From: Actinomycetales bacterium Actino_02
GTDB taxonomy: Bacteria; Actinomycetota; Actinomycetes; Propionibacteriales; Propionibacteriaceae
Assembly (NCBI GenBank): GCA_001603275.1
Contig: LUYM01000006.1
Span: 186,001-250,000, forward strand
Reading direction: 5' to 3'
DNA length: 64,000 bases
The notes under the pieces are model-generated. The model had not been told where the DNA came from. It did no database searches and saw only the letters and a program-made list of their open reading frames with translations. The first letter of the stretch is position 1. The number at the start of each line of letters is the position of its first letter. Position numbers and translations under genes: made by a program. Below are positions 51,633 to 59,810 of this stretch, piece after piece.

Positions 51633-51811
51633 GGCTGCAGTCTGCCGCAGCGCCGTCCAGCGGACGAGCCGTGCGCAGGAGCGAGTGGTGCCGCCGGTGG
51701 CCGCTGCCCGGCATGTTCGCCCTGGGCCGAAGAGGTTCGCTCAGGAAGCGGGCATATCGAGCGGCCAGGGTGCGTTCCATCGACAAGCACCGAGATGAGA
51801 GGTCTATTGAC

Positions 51812-52906
51812 GTGGCTGACAAGCCGATTTTGTGGGAACCGTTCGAACTCGGCAGGATCCAGCTGAAACATCGCCTGGCGCTCGCGCCGATGACCCGCAG
51901 TCGGGCCAATGCCGACGGGACGCCCGGGGCGCAGGCCGCGCTGTACTACCGGCAGCGAGCCTCGTTGGGCCTACTGATCACCGAGGGCACCCAGCCGTCC
52001 GCGGACGGGCAGGGCTACCTGACCACACCGGGCATTTACACCCAGGCCCATATCGACGGCTGGCGTGCGGTCACTGATGCCGTCCATGCCGAGGGTGCGG
52101 CGCTGTTCATTCAGCTGATGCACGCGGGCCGGATCTCGCACCCGGACAACACCGAGCATCACCGCCAGCCGGTGGCACCATCGCCGATCGCCCCCGGCAC
52201 GAAGATCGTCACGCCGAGCGGGCTCCAGGACGTCCCGACACCGCGAGCCCTCAGCACCGATGAGATCGCCGCCACCGTCGCCGATTTCCGGCACGCCGCG
52301 GCCAGTGCCATCGCCGCCGGGGCCGACGGGGTGGAGATCCATGCAGCCAACGGCTATCTGCCCAACCAGTTCCTCTCGCCCAACGCCAACCAGCGCACCG
52401 ACTCCTATGGGGGCAGTGTCGAGAACAGGGCGCGCTTCGTGATCGAGGTCGCCGACGCCATCGTCGCCGAGATCGGGGCCGACCGCACCGGCATCCGGAT
52501 CTCGCCTGGGACGAAGGCCGGCGGGCTCGATGAGGGGTCGCGCGAGGACATCCACGCCCAGTACGAGTATCTGGTGGCCGAGTTGGCCCGGCGGAATCTG
52601 GCCTACCTGCACATCAACCACGCCGGCGACGACGAGTTGCTGGCCAGCTTGCGCCGGCTGTGGCCGTCCGCGCTGCTGCTGGTGCGTCCGGGACGGCCCC
52701 GCGAACAGCTCGGCGACGACATCGAAGCCGGCCTCGCCGACGTCCTGCCGCTGGGCCGCTGGGCGTTGGCAAACCCGGACGTCGTCGAGCGGCTGCGCAG
52801 CGGTGCAGAGTTCAACGAGCCGGACCAGCCCTCGTTCTACAGCGGAGGCGATCACGGGTACATCGACTACCCCACCTTGGCTGAGGTTGCCGCGTCCCGA
52901 CGCTGA
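51812..52906 (+). CDS. Old Yellow Enzyme family alkene reductase (NemA-like)
   Basis: A 364-aa FMN-dependent oxidoreductase of the classical OYE type. It shows LALAPMTRSRA at the FMN site, FIQLMHAGRISHP, and GVEIHAANGYLPNQFLSPNANQRTDSYGGSVENRARF, with the His/Asn pair (HxxN) that binds the substrate carbonyl or nitro group, and the C-terminal GYIDYPTL. It reduces activated C=C bonds, quinones or nitro-esters with NAD(P)H. GTG 51812 follows AGAGG; the frame is open upstream without similarity. Hairpin copy D follows its stop. Confidence 0.94.
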   Translation: MADKPILWEPFELGRIQLKHRLALAPMTRSRANADGTPGAQAALYYRQRASLGLLITEGTQPSADGQGYLTTPGIYTQAHIDGWRAVTDAVHAEGAALFIQLMHAGRISHPDNTEHHRQPVAPSPIAPGTKIVTPSGLQDVPTPRALSTDEIAATVADFRHAAASAIAAGADGVEIHAANGYLPNQFLSPNANQRTDSYGGSVENRARFVIEVADAIVAEIGADRTGIRISPGTKAGGLDEGSREDIHAQYEYLVAELARRNLAYLHINHAGDDELLASLRRLWPSALLLVRPGRPREQLGDDIEAGLADVLPLGRWALANPDVVERLRSGAEFNEPDQPSFYSGGDHGYIDYPTLAEVAASRR

Positions 52907-52925
52907 TCGCTGACCACTGAACAGT

Positions 52926-52976
52926 CGCACAGTGGACACTCCTGCGACCAGACAGCGAAGAGAGGTCCACTTTGCG
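52926..52976. repeat. Hairpin repeat family, copy D
   Basis: CGCACAGTGGAC (52926-52937) pairs with GTCCACTTTGCG (52965-52976) with one mismatch, preceded by CTGAACAGT as in copy C. The loop is divergent. It follows the OYE stop by about 20 bases and precedes another same-strand gene, so it may work as a terminator. It is the most diverged of the four copies. Confidence 0.75.
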
Positions 52977-53120
52977 ACTTGTCGGGGGCGGCGGACGGCG
53001 CTGCGGAGGCGGGCGTGTACGCCGTCAGACCTACTCAATATTGCCTAGTTCAGGTGGGTAGGTGAGCGTGCGGAAACCCGCAGCCTGCTAGTGGATGTGC
53101 GCAAGAGTGCTCACATCTTC

Positions 53121-53152
53121 TACTATTGACACCTGAATCATTGACGATTCAG
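53121..53152 (+). promoter_or_regulatory. Promoter region and palindrome before the membrane-protein gene
   Basis: TACTAT (53121-53126) is a good -10 candidate, and TTGACA (53126-53131) next to it could act as a -35. The palindrome CTGAATC-ATTGAC-GATTCAG (53133-53152) lies about 30 bases before the start codon and is placed like an operator or 5' leader hairpin. Confidence 0.4.
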
Positions 53153-53183
53153 CAAAAACCTCCCCGCGAAGGAAAAGGTAGAA

Positions 53184-53774
53184 ATGAAGCGCAGTGCTCT
53201 TGACCGTCTGGTCTCCTGGGTCGGTCTGGTCCTTGCGGCCGTCCTGCTCGTCGCCGGTGTCCTGCTCACCGTGGCCAGCTCGTTCATCAACAGCCAGGTG
53301 GCCACTCAGCTGTCCGCCCAGAAGATCACCATGCCGGTCGAGGCCGCCTACAGCACCCTCGCTCCCGAGCACCAGGCCGCTCTCGCGCCGTACGCCGGCC
53401 AGCCGATGACCACCGGCGCGCAGGCCGAGGCCTTCGCCGATCACTACATCCAGGCTCACATCGACGCCATGTCCGGCGGCAAGACCTACGAAGAGGTCAG
53501 CGGCGAGTTCATCAAGCTGAGCAAGGACGCCAATGCCGACCAGGCCAAGCTCAAGGAGCTCGGTGACCTGCGTCAGACCATGTTCATGGGTGCCACCCTG
53601 CGCGGCATGCTGCTGAACGCCTACGCCTTCGGCACCATGGCCCTGATCGCCGGCATCGCCGCGATCGCCGCCTACGTGGCCGCGGTCGTCTTCGCGGTGC
53701 TGAGCATCCTCGGCTTCCGTCACGCCAAGGCCGCCACCGGCGAGGCGCTGGTCGGCAAGACTGCCGCTGAGTGA
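53184..53774 (+). CDS. Hypothetical membrane protein
   Basis: A 196-aa protein with an N-terminal helix (WVGLVLAAVLLVAGVLLTVASSF), a roughly 100-residue Glu/Ala-rich outer domain, and two C-terminal helices (LLNAYAFGTMALIAGIAAIAAYVAAVVFAVLSIL). Homologues are common in Actinomycetota, sometimes mislabelled as ring-opening dioxygenase LigA, with no tested function. ATG 53184 follows AAGGAAAAGG. Codon use is strongly biased to GCC/CTC/AAG, consistent with high expression. A strong terminator follows. Confidence 0.8.
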   Translation: MKRSALDRLVSWVGLVLAAVLLVAGVLLTVASSFINSQVATQLSAQKITMPVEAAYSTLAPEHQAALAPYAGQPMTTGAQAEAFADHYIQAHIDAMSGGKTYEEVSGEFIKLSKDANADQAKLKELGDLRQTMFMGATLRGMLLNAYAFGTMALIAGIAAIAAYVAAVVFAVLSILGFRHAKAATGEALVGKTAAE

Positions 53775-53810
53775 TTGACCGGTGATCGATTGATCACCGT
53801 GCCTGACCTG

Positions 53811-53843
53811 ACGCCCGGTCCTGACTCGTTCAGGGCCGGGCGT
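53811..53843 (+). terminator. Hairpin terminator
   Basis: ACGCCCGGTCCTGA (53811-53824) pairs with TCAGGGCCGGGCGT (53830-53843) with one G-U pair and a 5-base loop, followed by TGTCGTTT. A smaller hairpin, GGTGATC-GATT-GATCACC (53781-53798), precedes it. Both follow the membrane-protein stop by less than 75 bases. Confidence 0.75.
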
Positions 53844-54141
53844 TGTCGTTTCGCTCGTCCAGCCTTGTCTGAGTGGCTGGCGGACGACTAGGCACTCCTA
53901 CCCGCCCGCTGGCGGATCGGTCGTGTCCAAACCGTTACCATTCGTTCGACTCCCCGCCGAATGGCGGTCCCGGCCCGGCGAACCGGGTTGCCCTGGCGGT
54001 TACCTCGGCGTCACCTGGCCGGTCAGGATTGTCGGGCAACGTCGGAGCCCCGCCAAGGGCTGCCGAACACATCGGCCCGCTGGGCTGGTGTCCGCTACGA
54101 GTCCCAGGCATCGTCCTGGGGTATCGCCAAAGGAGGCGAGA
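53844..54141 (+). other. Upstream region of the CUT1 sugar operon
   Basis: About 300 bases between the terminator and the GTG of the binding protein. It should contain the operon promoter, but no clear -35/-10 pair or palindrome stands out. The Shine-Dalgarno AAAGGAGG lies at its end. The open frame through it shows no protein similarity. Confidence 0.35.
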
Positions 54142-55503
54142 GTGACCCACAACTTGGCACGCAAGCGCACCGCATTGGTGGCGCTGGCTGCGTCCGGGGC
54201 TTTCCTGGTCAATGCCTGCAGTGCTCCTGGCACCACCACCGAGAGCACTCCGCAAGCTTCGACTCAGACGTCCTCTTCGGTGCAGATGACCTGTGGCACC
54301 GACAACATCACCATGAAGGGCTACTTCGAGACCGGCTTCCCGCTCCCGAAGGCGCTCACCGACGAGTTCACCAAGCAGTACCCCAACGTGACCTGGGATA
54401 TCCGTGAGGACCAGTTCGCCGTGATCACCCAGAACGCACTGCGGGTGCTCGCCGACGATCCGCCGGACCTGATGCGGCTCCCGTCCATCCAGCAGGCGGC
54501 CAAGGCCGGCGTCCTGCTGAACCTGGACGAGTACGCCACCGCCTACGGCTGGGACAAGTGGCCGGCCTCCCAGCTGGAGCAGCTGCGGGTCAACTCCGCC
54601 GGTGCTCGCGGCGACGGCTCGCTGTACGCCCAGGGCTTGAACTACAGCCTGACCGGCATCTTCTACAACAAGGAGCTGGCCGCCAAGATCGGCATGACCG
54701 AGGCTCCGAAGACCCTCGCCGAGCTGGACGACGCTCTGGCCAAGGCCAAGGCGGCCGGCATCACCGGCATCGCTCAGTTCAACGGTGGTGCCACCGGTGG
54801 CCTGGCCTTCCCGCTGCAGAACCTGATGGCCGCCTACGGTGAGACCGCTCCGATCAACGACTGGATCTTCCAGAAGTCGGGCGCGACCATCAACACCGAT
54901 TCCAACCTGAAGGCTGTGCAGCACCTGCAGCAGTGGATCAAGGCCGGCTACTTCGCCGACGACGTCAACTCGCTGGATTACGCGGCCATGATGTCCCGGT
55001 TCACCAGCGGCAAGAGCCTGTTCATCTTCGACGGTGACTGGGAGTCGGGCAACTTCGACAAGACCATGGCCGGCAAGGTCGGCTTCTTCCTGATGCCTCC
55101 GCTCGAAGCCGGCGGCAAGCAGGCAGCCATGTCGGCTCCGCTCACCTTCGGGGTCAGCGCCAAGGCGGCCCACCCGGCCTGTGCGGCGTTCTTCCTGAAC
55201 TGGGTTGCCACCAACGAGACGGCCCGCAAGATCACCGTCGAGGTCGGCGGTTCACACCCGATGGGCGCACAGGATGCGTACATGCCGGAGGTGGACGCCA
55301 ACACGGTCACTGGTCAGACCCTGGCCGCAGGCACCAAGATCGGCGTCGACAACGGCGGCATGGACTTCATCGCCAATGCCACCTCGTCGATCTACCCGAA
55401 GAGCTGGACGCCCAACTTGCAGAAGCTGGTCGCCGGCGAGGTGGAACCGGACGCTCTGCTGAAGTCCGTCCAGACCGACTACGAGAGCCAGATCAAGGGC
55501 TGA
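54142..55503 (+). CDS. CUT1-type sugar ABC transporter binding lipoprotein
   Basis: A 453-aa receptor of the SBP_bac_1 (MalE-like) family. GTG 54142 has AAAGGAGG 6 bases upstream and gives a lipoprotein signal (LVALAASGAFLVNAC). Conserved parts include FTKQYPNVTWDIREDQFA, PDLMRLPSIQQAAKAGVLLNLD, GIFYNKELAAKIGM, and GKSLFIFDGDWESGNF. Ligand unknown; CUT1 systems import oligosaccharides, sugar alcohols or glycerophosphates. First gene of a five-gene same-strand group with two permeases, an esterase and a regulator. Confidence 0.93.
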   Translation: MTHNLARKRTALVALAASGAFLVNACSAPGTTTESTPQASTQTSSSVQMTCGTDNITMKGYFETGFPLPKALTDEFTKQYPNVTWDIREDQFAVITQNALRVLADDPPDLMRLPSIQQAAKAGVLLNLDEYATAYGWDKWPASQLEQLRVNSAGARGDGSLYAQGLNYSLTGIFYNKELAAKIGMTEAPKTLAELDDALAKAKAAGITGIAQFNGGATGGLAFPLQNLMAAYGETAPINDWIFQKSGATINTDSNLKAVQHLQQWIKAGYFADDVNSLDYAAMMSRFTSGKSLFIFDGDWESGNFDKTMAGKVGFFLMPPLEAGGKQAAMSAPLTFGVSAKAAHPACAAFFLNWVATNETARKITVEVGGSHPMGAQDAYMPEVDANTVTGQTLAAGTKIGVDNGGMDFIANATSSIYPKSWTPNLQKLVAGEVEPDALLKSVQTDYESQIKG

Positions 55504-55509
55504 CCTGCC

Positions 55510-56484
55510 ATGAATCAACCGCCTGCACGATCCCACCCGAGCGCGGATCGGCCGTCTCCTCACTTCGGCTCGCGGGCGGTCAGCGCCCGGCGGGGCGGCG
55601 TCCATCGGACGTCGCTTCGCCGGGGGCGCTGGCTCGGCTACCTGTTCATCCTCCCCGCGCTCGCGTTCTACCTGCTGTTCGTGATCCGGCCGATCCTGCT
55701 GACCTTCCAGTACTCGATGTACGACTGGAACGGCGTCACCAAGGCGACCTGGGTCGGCTTCAACAACTACCTGAAGGTCTTCGCCGACCCGACCCTGTAC
55801 GGGCCGGTGCTCAACGCCTTCGAGTTGATCATCTTCTTCAGCTTCATCCCGATCGTCCTCGGTCTGGTCACCGCCGCCACGGTGCGCCGGATCGCCGAGT
55901 CCAGGCTGGCCGGACTGGCGCGCACTATCGTGTTCATCCCGCAGGTGATTCCGCTGGTGGCCGCCGGCATCATCTGGAGTTGGCTGCTGGCGTCCAACGG
56001 TCTGGTGAACCAGCTGCTCAGTGCCATCGGCCTGGGCGGCATCACCAAAGCCTGGCTCGGCGATTTTGGGACCGCCCTGCCGGCGGTCGGCATGATCGGG
56101 GCCTGGGTCCAGCTCGGCCTGTGCACGCTGCTGCTGCTGGCCGGCATGTCCAAGATCGACGCCTCGCTGTATGAGGCTGCACGGCTGGACGGCGCCGGGC
56201 CGCTGCGCGAGTTCTTCTCGATCACGCTGCCCAGCCTGCGCCAGGAGATCGTCGTCTGCGTCACGGTCACCGTGATCGCCGCACTGTCCAGCTTCGACAT
56301 CATCTACATCTCCACCCAAGGCGGCCCGGGCAACGCGACCCTGGTGCCCGGCCTACAGATCTTCTACCTGGCCTTCTCCGAGAACCGAGTGGGCCTGGCC
56401 TCGGCCCTGGCCGTCACCTTGATGGTGCTGGTGCTGGCCGTCGTCCTGCCGATCCAGCTGCTCACGAAGGAGGAGAAGGCGTGA
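55510..56484 (+). CDS. CUT1 sugar ABC permease (MalF type)
   Basis: A 324-aa permease with a cytosolic basic N-terminus, six helices and the EAA loop ASLYEAARLDGAGPLREFFSITLPSL. The entry helix FILPALAFYLLFVIRPILLTFQYSMYDWNG is typical of MalF/UgpA-like proteins. It begins 6 bases after the receptor stop and overlaps the MalG-type gene by 4 bases. Confidence 0.95.
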   Translation: MNQPPARSHPSADRPSPHFGSRAVSARRGGVHRTSLRRGRWLGYLFILPALAFYLLFVIRPILLTFQYSMYDWNGVTKATWVGFNNYLKVFADPTLYGPVLNAFELIIFFSFIPIVLGLVTAATVRRIAESRLAGLARTIVFIPQVIPLVAAGIIWSWLLASNGLVNQLLSAIGLGGITKAWLGDFGTALPAVGMIGAWVQLGLCTLLLLAGMSKIDASLYEAARLDGAGPLREFFSITLPSLRQEIVVCVTVTVIAALSSFDIIYISTQGGPGNATLVPGLQIFYLAFSENRVGLASALAVTLMVLVLAVVLPIQLLTKEEKA

Positions 56485-57305
56485 TCACCTCCAAGCGCGA
56501 GAACCTGGTCGGACGGATCCTGCTGATCCTGCTGATGCTGTGGACGCTGATGCCTTTCGTCAGCCTGTTCGTCACGGCTCTGCACAAGTCCGGCAGCTAC
56601 CCGGCCGGCGTCGAATGGCCCGCCGACCCGCAGTGGGGCAACTTCGCTCTGGCCTTCCAGAGTGCGCAGATGGGGGCGCTGGTCTGGTCGAGCCTCCAGA
56701 TCGTCCTCGGCGTGGTGCCGGTCTCCCTGGTGATCGCCACCATGGCCGGCTACGCGATCGGCCACCTGCGCGTCCCGGGGCACCGGCTGTTGCTGCTGCT
56801 GTTCGTGTTCGGGCTGACCCTGCCCTTCGAGGGCATCATCACCCCGCTCTACTACCAGATTCGCGACTTCGGCCTGCTGAACACCCGGTGGGCCATCATC
56901 CTGCCGCTGATCGGGTTGTTCATGCCGTTCTCGGTGTACTGGATGCGGGCCCACTTCGTGAACATGCCGGCTGAGCTGTCCGAGGCCGCGCAGGTGGACG
57001 GAGCCAACCGCTGGCAGGTGTTCTGGCGGGTGCATGTGCCGCTGGCACGTCCGGCCTTGTCGTCGCTGGGCATCCTGCTGTTCTTGTGGACCTGGAACCA
57101 GTTCCTGCTCACCGTGGTGCTGGTCAACGACCCGCTGAAGCGGACCGCTGCCGGTGCCCTGGGCGCCTTCCAAGGGCAGTGGGGCACCGACATCCCGCTG
57201 CTGTGCGCGGGGGCGCTGCTGATCATGACCCCCACCTTGCTGGTCTTCTTCATCTTCCAGCGTCAGTTCGTGGCGGCCCTGCTGCAGGGCTCGATGAAGG
57301 GCTGA
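56481..57305 (+). CDS. CUT1 sugar ABC permease (MalG type)
   Basis: A 274-aa permease with six helices and the EAA loop AELSEAAQVDGANRWQVFWRVHVPLARPAL. With the MalF-type protein it forms the channel. No ATPase gene lies in this operon, so the system probably uses a shared MsiK/UgpC-type ATPase encoded elsewhere, as is usual in Actinomycetota. Start ATGA-like overlap (GTGATC) with the previous gene. Confidence 0.95.
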   Translation: MITSKRENLVGRILLILLMLWTLMPFVSLFVTALHKSGSYPAGVEWPADPQWGNFALAFQSAQMGALVWSSLQIVLGVVPVSLVIATMAGYAIGHLRVPGHRLLLLLFVFGLTLPFEGIITPLYYQIRDFGLLNTRWAIILPLIGLFMPFSVYWMRAHFVNMPAELSEAAQVDGANRWQVFWRVHVPLARPALSSLGILLFLWTWNQFLLTVVLVNDPLKRTAAGALGAFQGQWGTDIPLLCAGALLIMTPTLLVFFIFQRQFVAALLQGSMKG

Positions 57306-57383
57306 TTCGCTGATGCACCGTCGCTTTCTCTCGCGGTGGCTCGCTGTGGCCGTCCGCGTCTGCACAACCGTGAAGGACCCGAA

Positions 57384-58373
57384 ATGAACAGCCGCTTGGC
57401 CATTCCGAACGTCGACCCCGAGCTGGCGGCCGCGCTGGAGGTGGCCCTCGAGGGCTCGCCCTCACCGATCACCTTGGCCGACATCCCGTCCAAGCGCGCC
57501 CAGGACTGGGAGGCATCGCACGAGGCGCGCCGGGGCGTGGTCAGCCGCGGCGTCCGCGTGGAGGAGTTCGACATTCCCACCATCGATGGCCAGACCGTCC
57601 GACTGGACCTGCTCAGCGGCCCCAACCGCAGCGCAACCAGCCCGCTGGTGTACTACGTCCACGGCGGCGGAATGATGCTCGGCAATCGCTGGAGCGGGAT
57701 CGACGTGGTCGAGGACTGGATCCACCGATTCAATGCCGTGGTAGCCAGTGTGGAGTACCGGCTGGCCCCTGAGGCGCAATACCCCTTGCCGCAGGAGGAT
57801 TGCTACGCCGGTCTGAAGTGGATCGCCGACAACGAGCATCGGCTGGGCCTGAAGATCGGCTCCGGGATGATGGTCGGGATCAGCGCCGGCGGTGGCCTGG
57901 CGGCGTCCGTGGCGCTGATGGCGCGCGAGCGCGGCGGCCCGAAGCTGGCCGGGCTGATGCTGATTGCGCCGATGCTGGACAACCGGGACGACACCATCTC
58001 GGCCCAGCAGTACGCGGACGGGATGTGGTCGGTCGAGGAGAACACTCTCGGCTGGAACTCGCTGTTGGGGGATGCCGCCGATCACCTCGACGACCTGCCG
58101 GATTGGGTGGTCCCGGGACGCTGCGCCGACCTCAGCGACCTGCCGAACGCGTTCATCGAGGTGGGCACCGCCGACATCTTCCGCGACGACACCGTCGACT
58201 TCGCCAGTCGGATCTGGGCGGCCGGCGGACGGGCCGAGCTGCATGTCTGGGCGGGCGGCTTTCATGGCTTCGAGGTGCTCAGTCACACGCTGCTGGCGCA
58301 GTCGGCTGTGCACGCCCGCAGCAACTGGTTGCAGCGGCTGTTCGGAGTGCCGGAGAGTCCCGTCGTGCCGTGA
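57384..58373 (+). CDS. Alpha/beta hydrolase, hormone-sensitive-lipase family esterase
   Basis: A 329-aa intracellular hydrolase. It has the HSL oxyanion motif YYVHGGGMMLGN, the nucleophile elbow MVGISAGGGLAASVAL (Ser), ADIFRDDTVDFA for the Asp region and GGFHGFEVL for the His. It hydrolyses short acyl esters. Its place after a CUT1 importer suggests a role in removing acyl groups (for example acetyl) from imported sugars. ATG 57384 follows GAAGGACC, 78 bases after the permease stop. Confidence 0.92.
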   Translation: MNSRLAIPNVDPELAAALEVALEGSPSPITLADIPSKRAQDWEASHEARRGVVSRGVRVEEFDIPTIDGQTVRLDLLSGPNRSATSPLVYYVHGGGMMLGNRWSGIDVVEDWIHRFNAVVASVEYRLAPEAQYPLPQEDCYAGLKWIADNEHRLGLKIGSGMMVGISAGGGLAASVALMARERGGPKLAGLMLIAPMLDNRDDTISAQQYADGMWSVEENTLGWNSLLGDAADHLDDLPDWVVPGRCADLSDLPNAFIEVGTADIFRDDTVDFASRIWAAGGRAELHVWAGGFHGFEVLSHTLLAQSAVHARSNWLQRLFGVPESPVVP

Positions 58374-58446
58374 GCGTCCCTCTCGACAGGGGTCCGGCTT
58401 GGCCGGCGCAGGTACGATGGCCGCTTGGCGATGAACAAGGCGTCCC

Positions 58447-59478
58447 ATGCGTGAACTGATCCAGCGCCTCAGTGCGCTCGATGATGACGCGGCCTCGGCA
58501 ATGAAGATGGTCGCGCACTTCGACGCACTCCTGGCCCAGGGCGCCGGAATGACCGCCTTGGTCCGTGGCGCAGCCGTCCTGTCGGGTTGGCCGTGCGGGC
58601 TGCATCTTCCGCAGCACAGCATCTACGCCCGAGTGGACGCCCAGGGCCGCTCGATGAAGCCACCGTCCGACCCGGCCGCGATTCAGGCCTGGCCGCATCA
58701 GTACCTCGAGGACGGCTCGGACGGAGTGGTCTGGCTGGAGCGTCCCTCCGATCAGACTGGGGCCAGCGACACCCTGATCCTGGAGCGGCTGGCGGCAGGC
58801 ATCCACCTGACCATCGAGCGGGTCAGCCCGGCTGCCATCACCGACGACGCCGCGGCCATCGAGATCATCGCGTCGGCCTCGTCGCTGACCGCCCGTCGTA
58901 AGGCGGTGAAGCGGCTGCGGCTGAGCGAGTCCGCCATGGTGCGGTTGGCCGCCTTCCGGGCGTCCGATCCGGCGCCGCAGCGCTCGGCCGCCCTGGCCAG
59001 TGTGCTGGGTCCGATCCGGGTCGGCATCGTCGAGGACGGACACGATGCGCCGTCCGGGCCGGTCGGCCTCGGGCCGCAGGTGAACGTCTTGGACGCATTC
59101 CGGACCACCCAGCAGGCGGTGGCCGCGCTGGCGGTCAGTTCGCGGATCAACCCGGTGGTGACCTGGGACGAGTGGGGGCTGCTGGCCGACTTGGCGCTGA
59201 GCAGCCCGTCCCGGCATCCCGATGTGGAGCGGATCGCGGCGCTGGCGGACGAGCCCCAACTGCTGGACACCATCGAGGCGTTGACCATCACCGACACCGT
59301 CCGTGGGGCAGCCGGGCTGCTCGGCTTGCACCACTCGACCGTGCAGCAGCGCCAGACCCGGATCGAGTCGGTGCTCGGCTTCCGGCTGTCCGACCCGGTC
59401 GGACGCCTGCGCGGACTGGTGGCTCTGGCCGTCCATCGCATTCGCGAGGCCCGGGCTGCCGCCGAACCCGCCGAGTAG
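58447..59478 (+). CDS. PucR/CdaR-like helix-turn-helix regulator
   Basis: A 343-aa cytosolic protein. The C-terminus DTIEALTITDTVRGAAGLLGLHHSTVQQRQTRIESVLGFRLSDPVGRLRGLVALAVHR is the PucR-type HTH (HTH_30), where HHSTVQQR takes the place of the usual VHRNTLxYR. The N-terminal 250 residues resemble the sensor part of CdaR/PucR proteins without clear motifs. It follows the esterase by 73 bases and is the likely regulator of the sugar importer operon. Confidence 0.82.
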   Translation: MRELIQRLSALDDDAASAMKMVAHFDALLAQGAGMTALVRGAAVLSGWPCGLHLPQHSIYARVDAQGRSMKPPSDPAAIQAWPHQYLEDGSDGVVWLERPSDQTGASDTLILERLAAGIHLTIERVSPAAITDDAAAIEIIASASSLTARRKAVKRLRLSESAMVRLAAFRASDPAPQRSAALASVLGPIRVGIVEDGHDAPSGPVGLGPQVNVLDAFRTTQQAVAALAVSSRINPVVTWDEWGLLADLALSSPSRHPDVERIAALADEPQLLDTIEALTITDTVRGAAGLLGLHHSTVQQRQTRIESVLGFRLSDPVGRLRGLVALAVHRIREARAAAEPAE

Positions 59479-59506
59479 GCGGATCCGTTGCGCCCAACTC
59501 TGGGCC

Positions 59507-59616
59507 GGGTTGGGCGGACCATTCTCGAACTTGTCTCCACAGCTTGGTCGGTTGGCCGGCGGCAGGGTGGGGATTGGGTTCCAAGGGATAGGTTCTTCGA
59601 ACGGTCCGCCCAACCC
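59507..59616. repeat. Long-arm inverted repeat, element 1
   Basis: GGGTTGGGCGGACC (59507-59520) is repeated as its exact reverse complement at 59603-59616; similarity extends a few bases beyond each end with mismatches. The 110-base unit contains no open frame. It follows the PucR-like gene and abuts element 2. It could be a small non-autonomous element or a long terminator structure. Confidence 0.6.
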
Positions 59617-59646
59617 GACCTTCTGTGCAGGGAAACCCCGTTTGGT

Positions 59647-59806
59647 GGGGACGGTTCCATTACCGTCCAACTCTCTTGATCTCTCGAAGAGGGCCTTCCC
59701 GTTGCGGTCAGTTCCTCGGTGGCTAGCAAGCGCCCGGCTGCGGGGACGGTGCGAGGGCCGTCCATCAATGCGGCTAGCAAGGGTGGACGGTAATGGAACC
59801 GTCCCC
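59647..59806. repeat. Inverted-repeat element 2 (GGGGACGGTTCC family)
   Basis: A 23-bp arm starting GGGGACGGTTCCATTACC (59647-59669) returns as its perfect reverse complement at 59784-59806. The inner 114 bases hold a short direct repeat CTAGCAAG (twice). Repeats beginning GGGGACGGTTCC are seen in many bacterial genomes as REP-type or RAYT-mobilised elements; that link is established knowledge of the type, not shown here. No transposase gene lies nearby. Confidence 0.65.
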
Positions 59807-59810
59807 GGGG

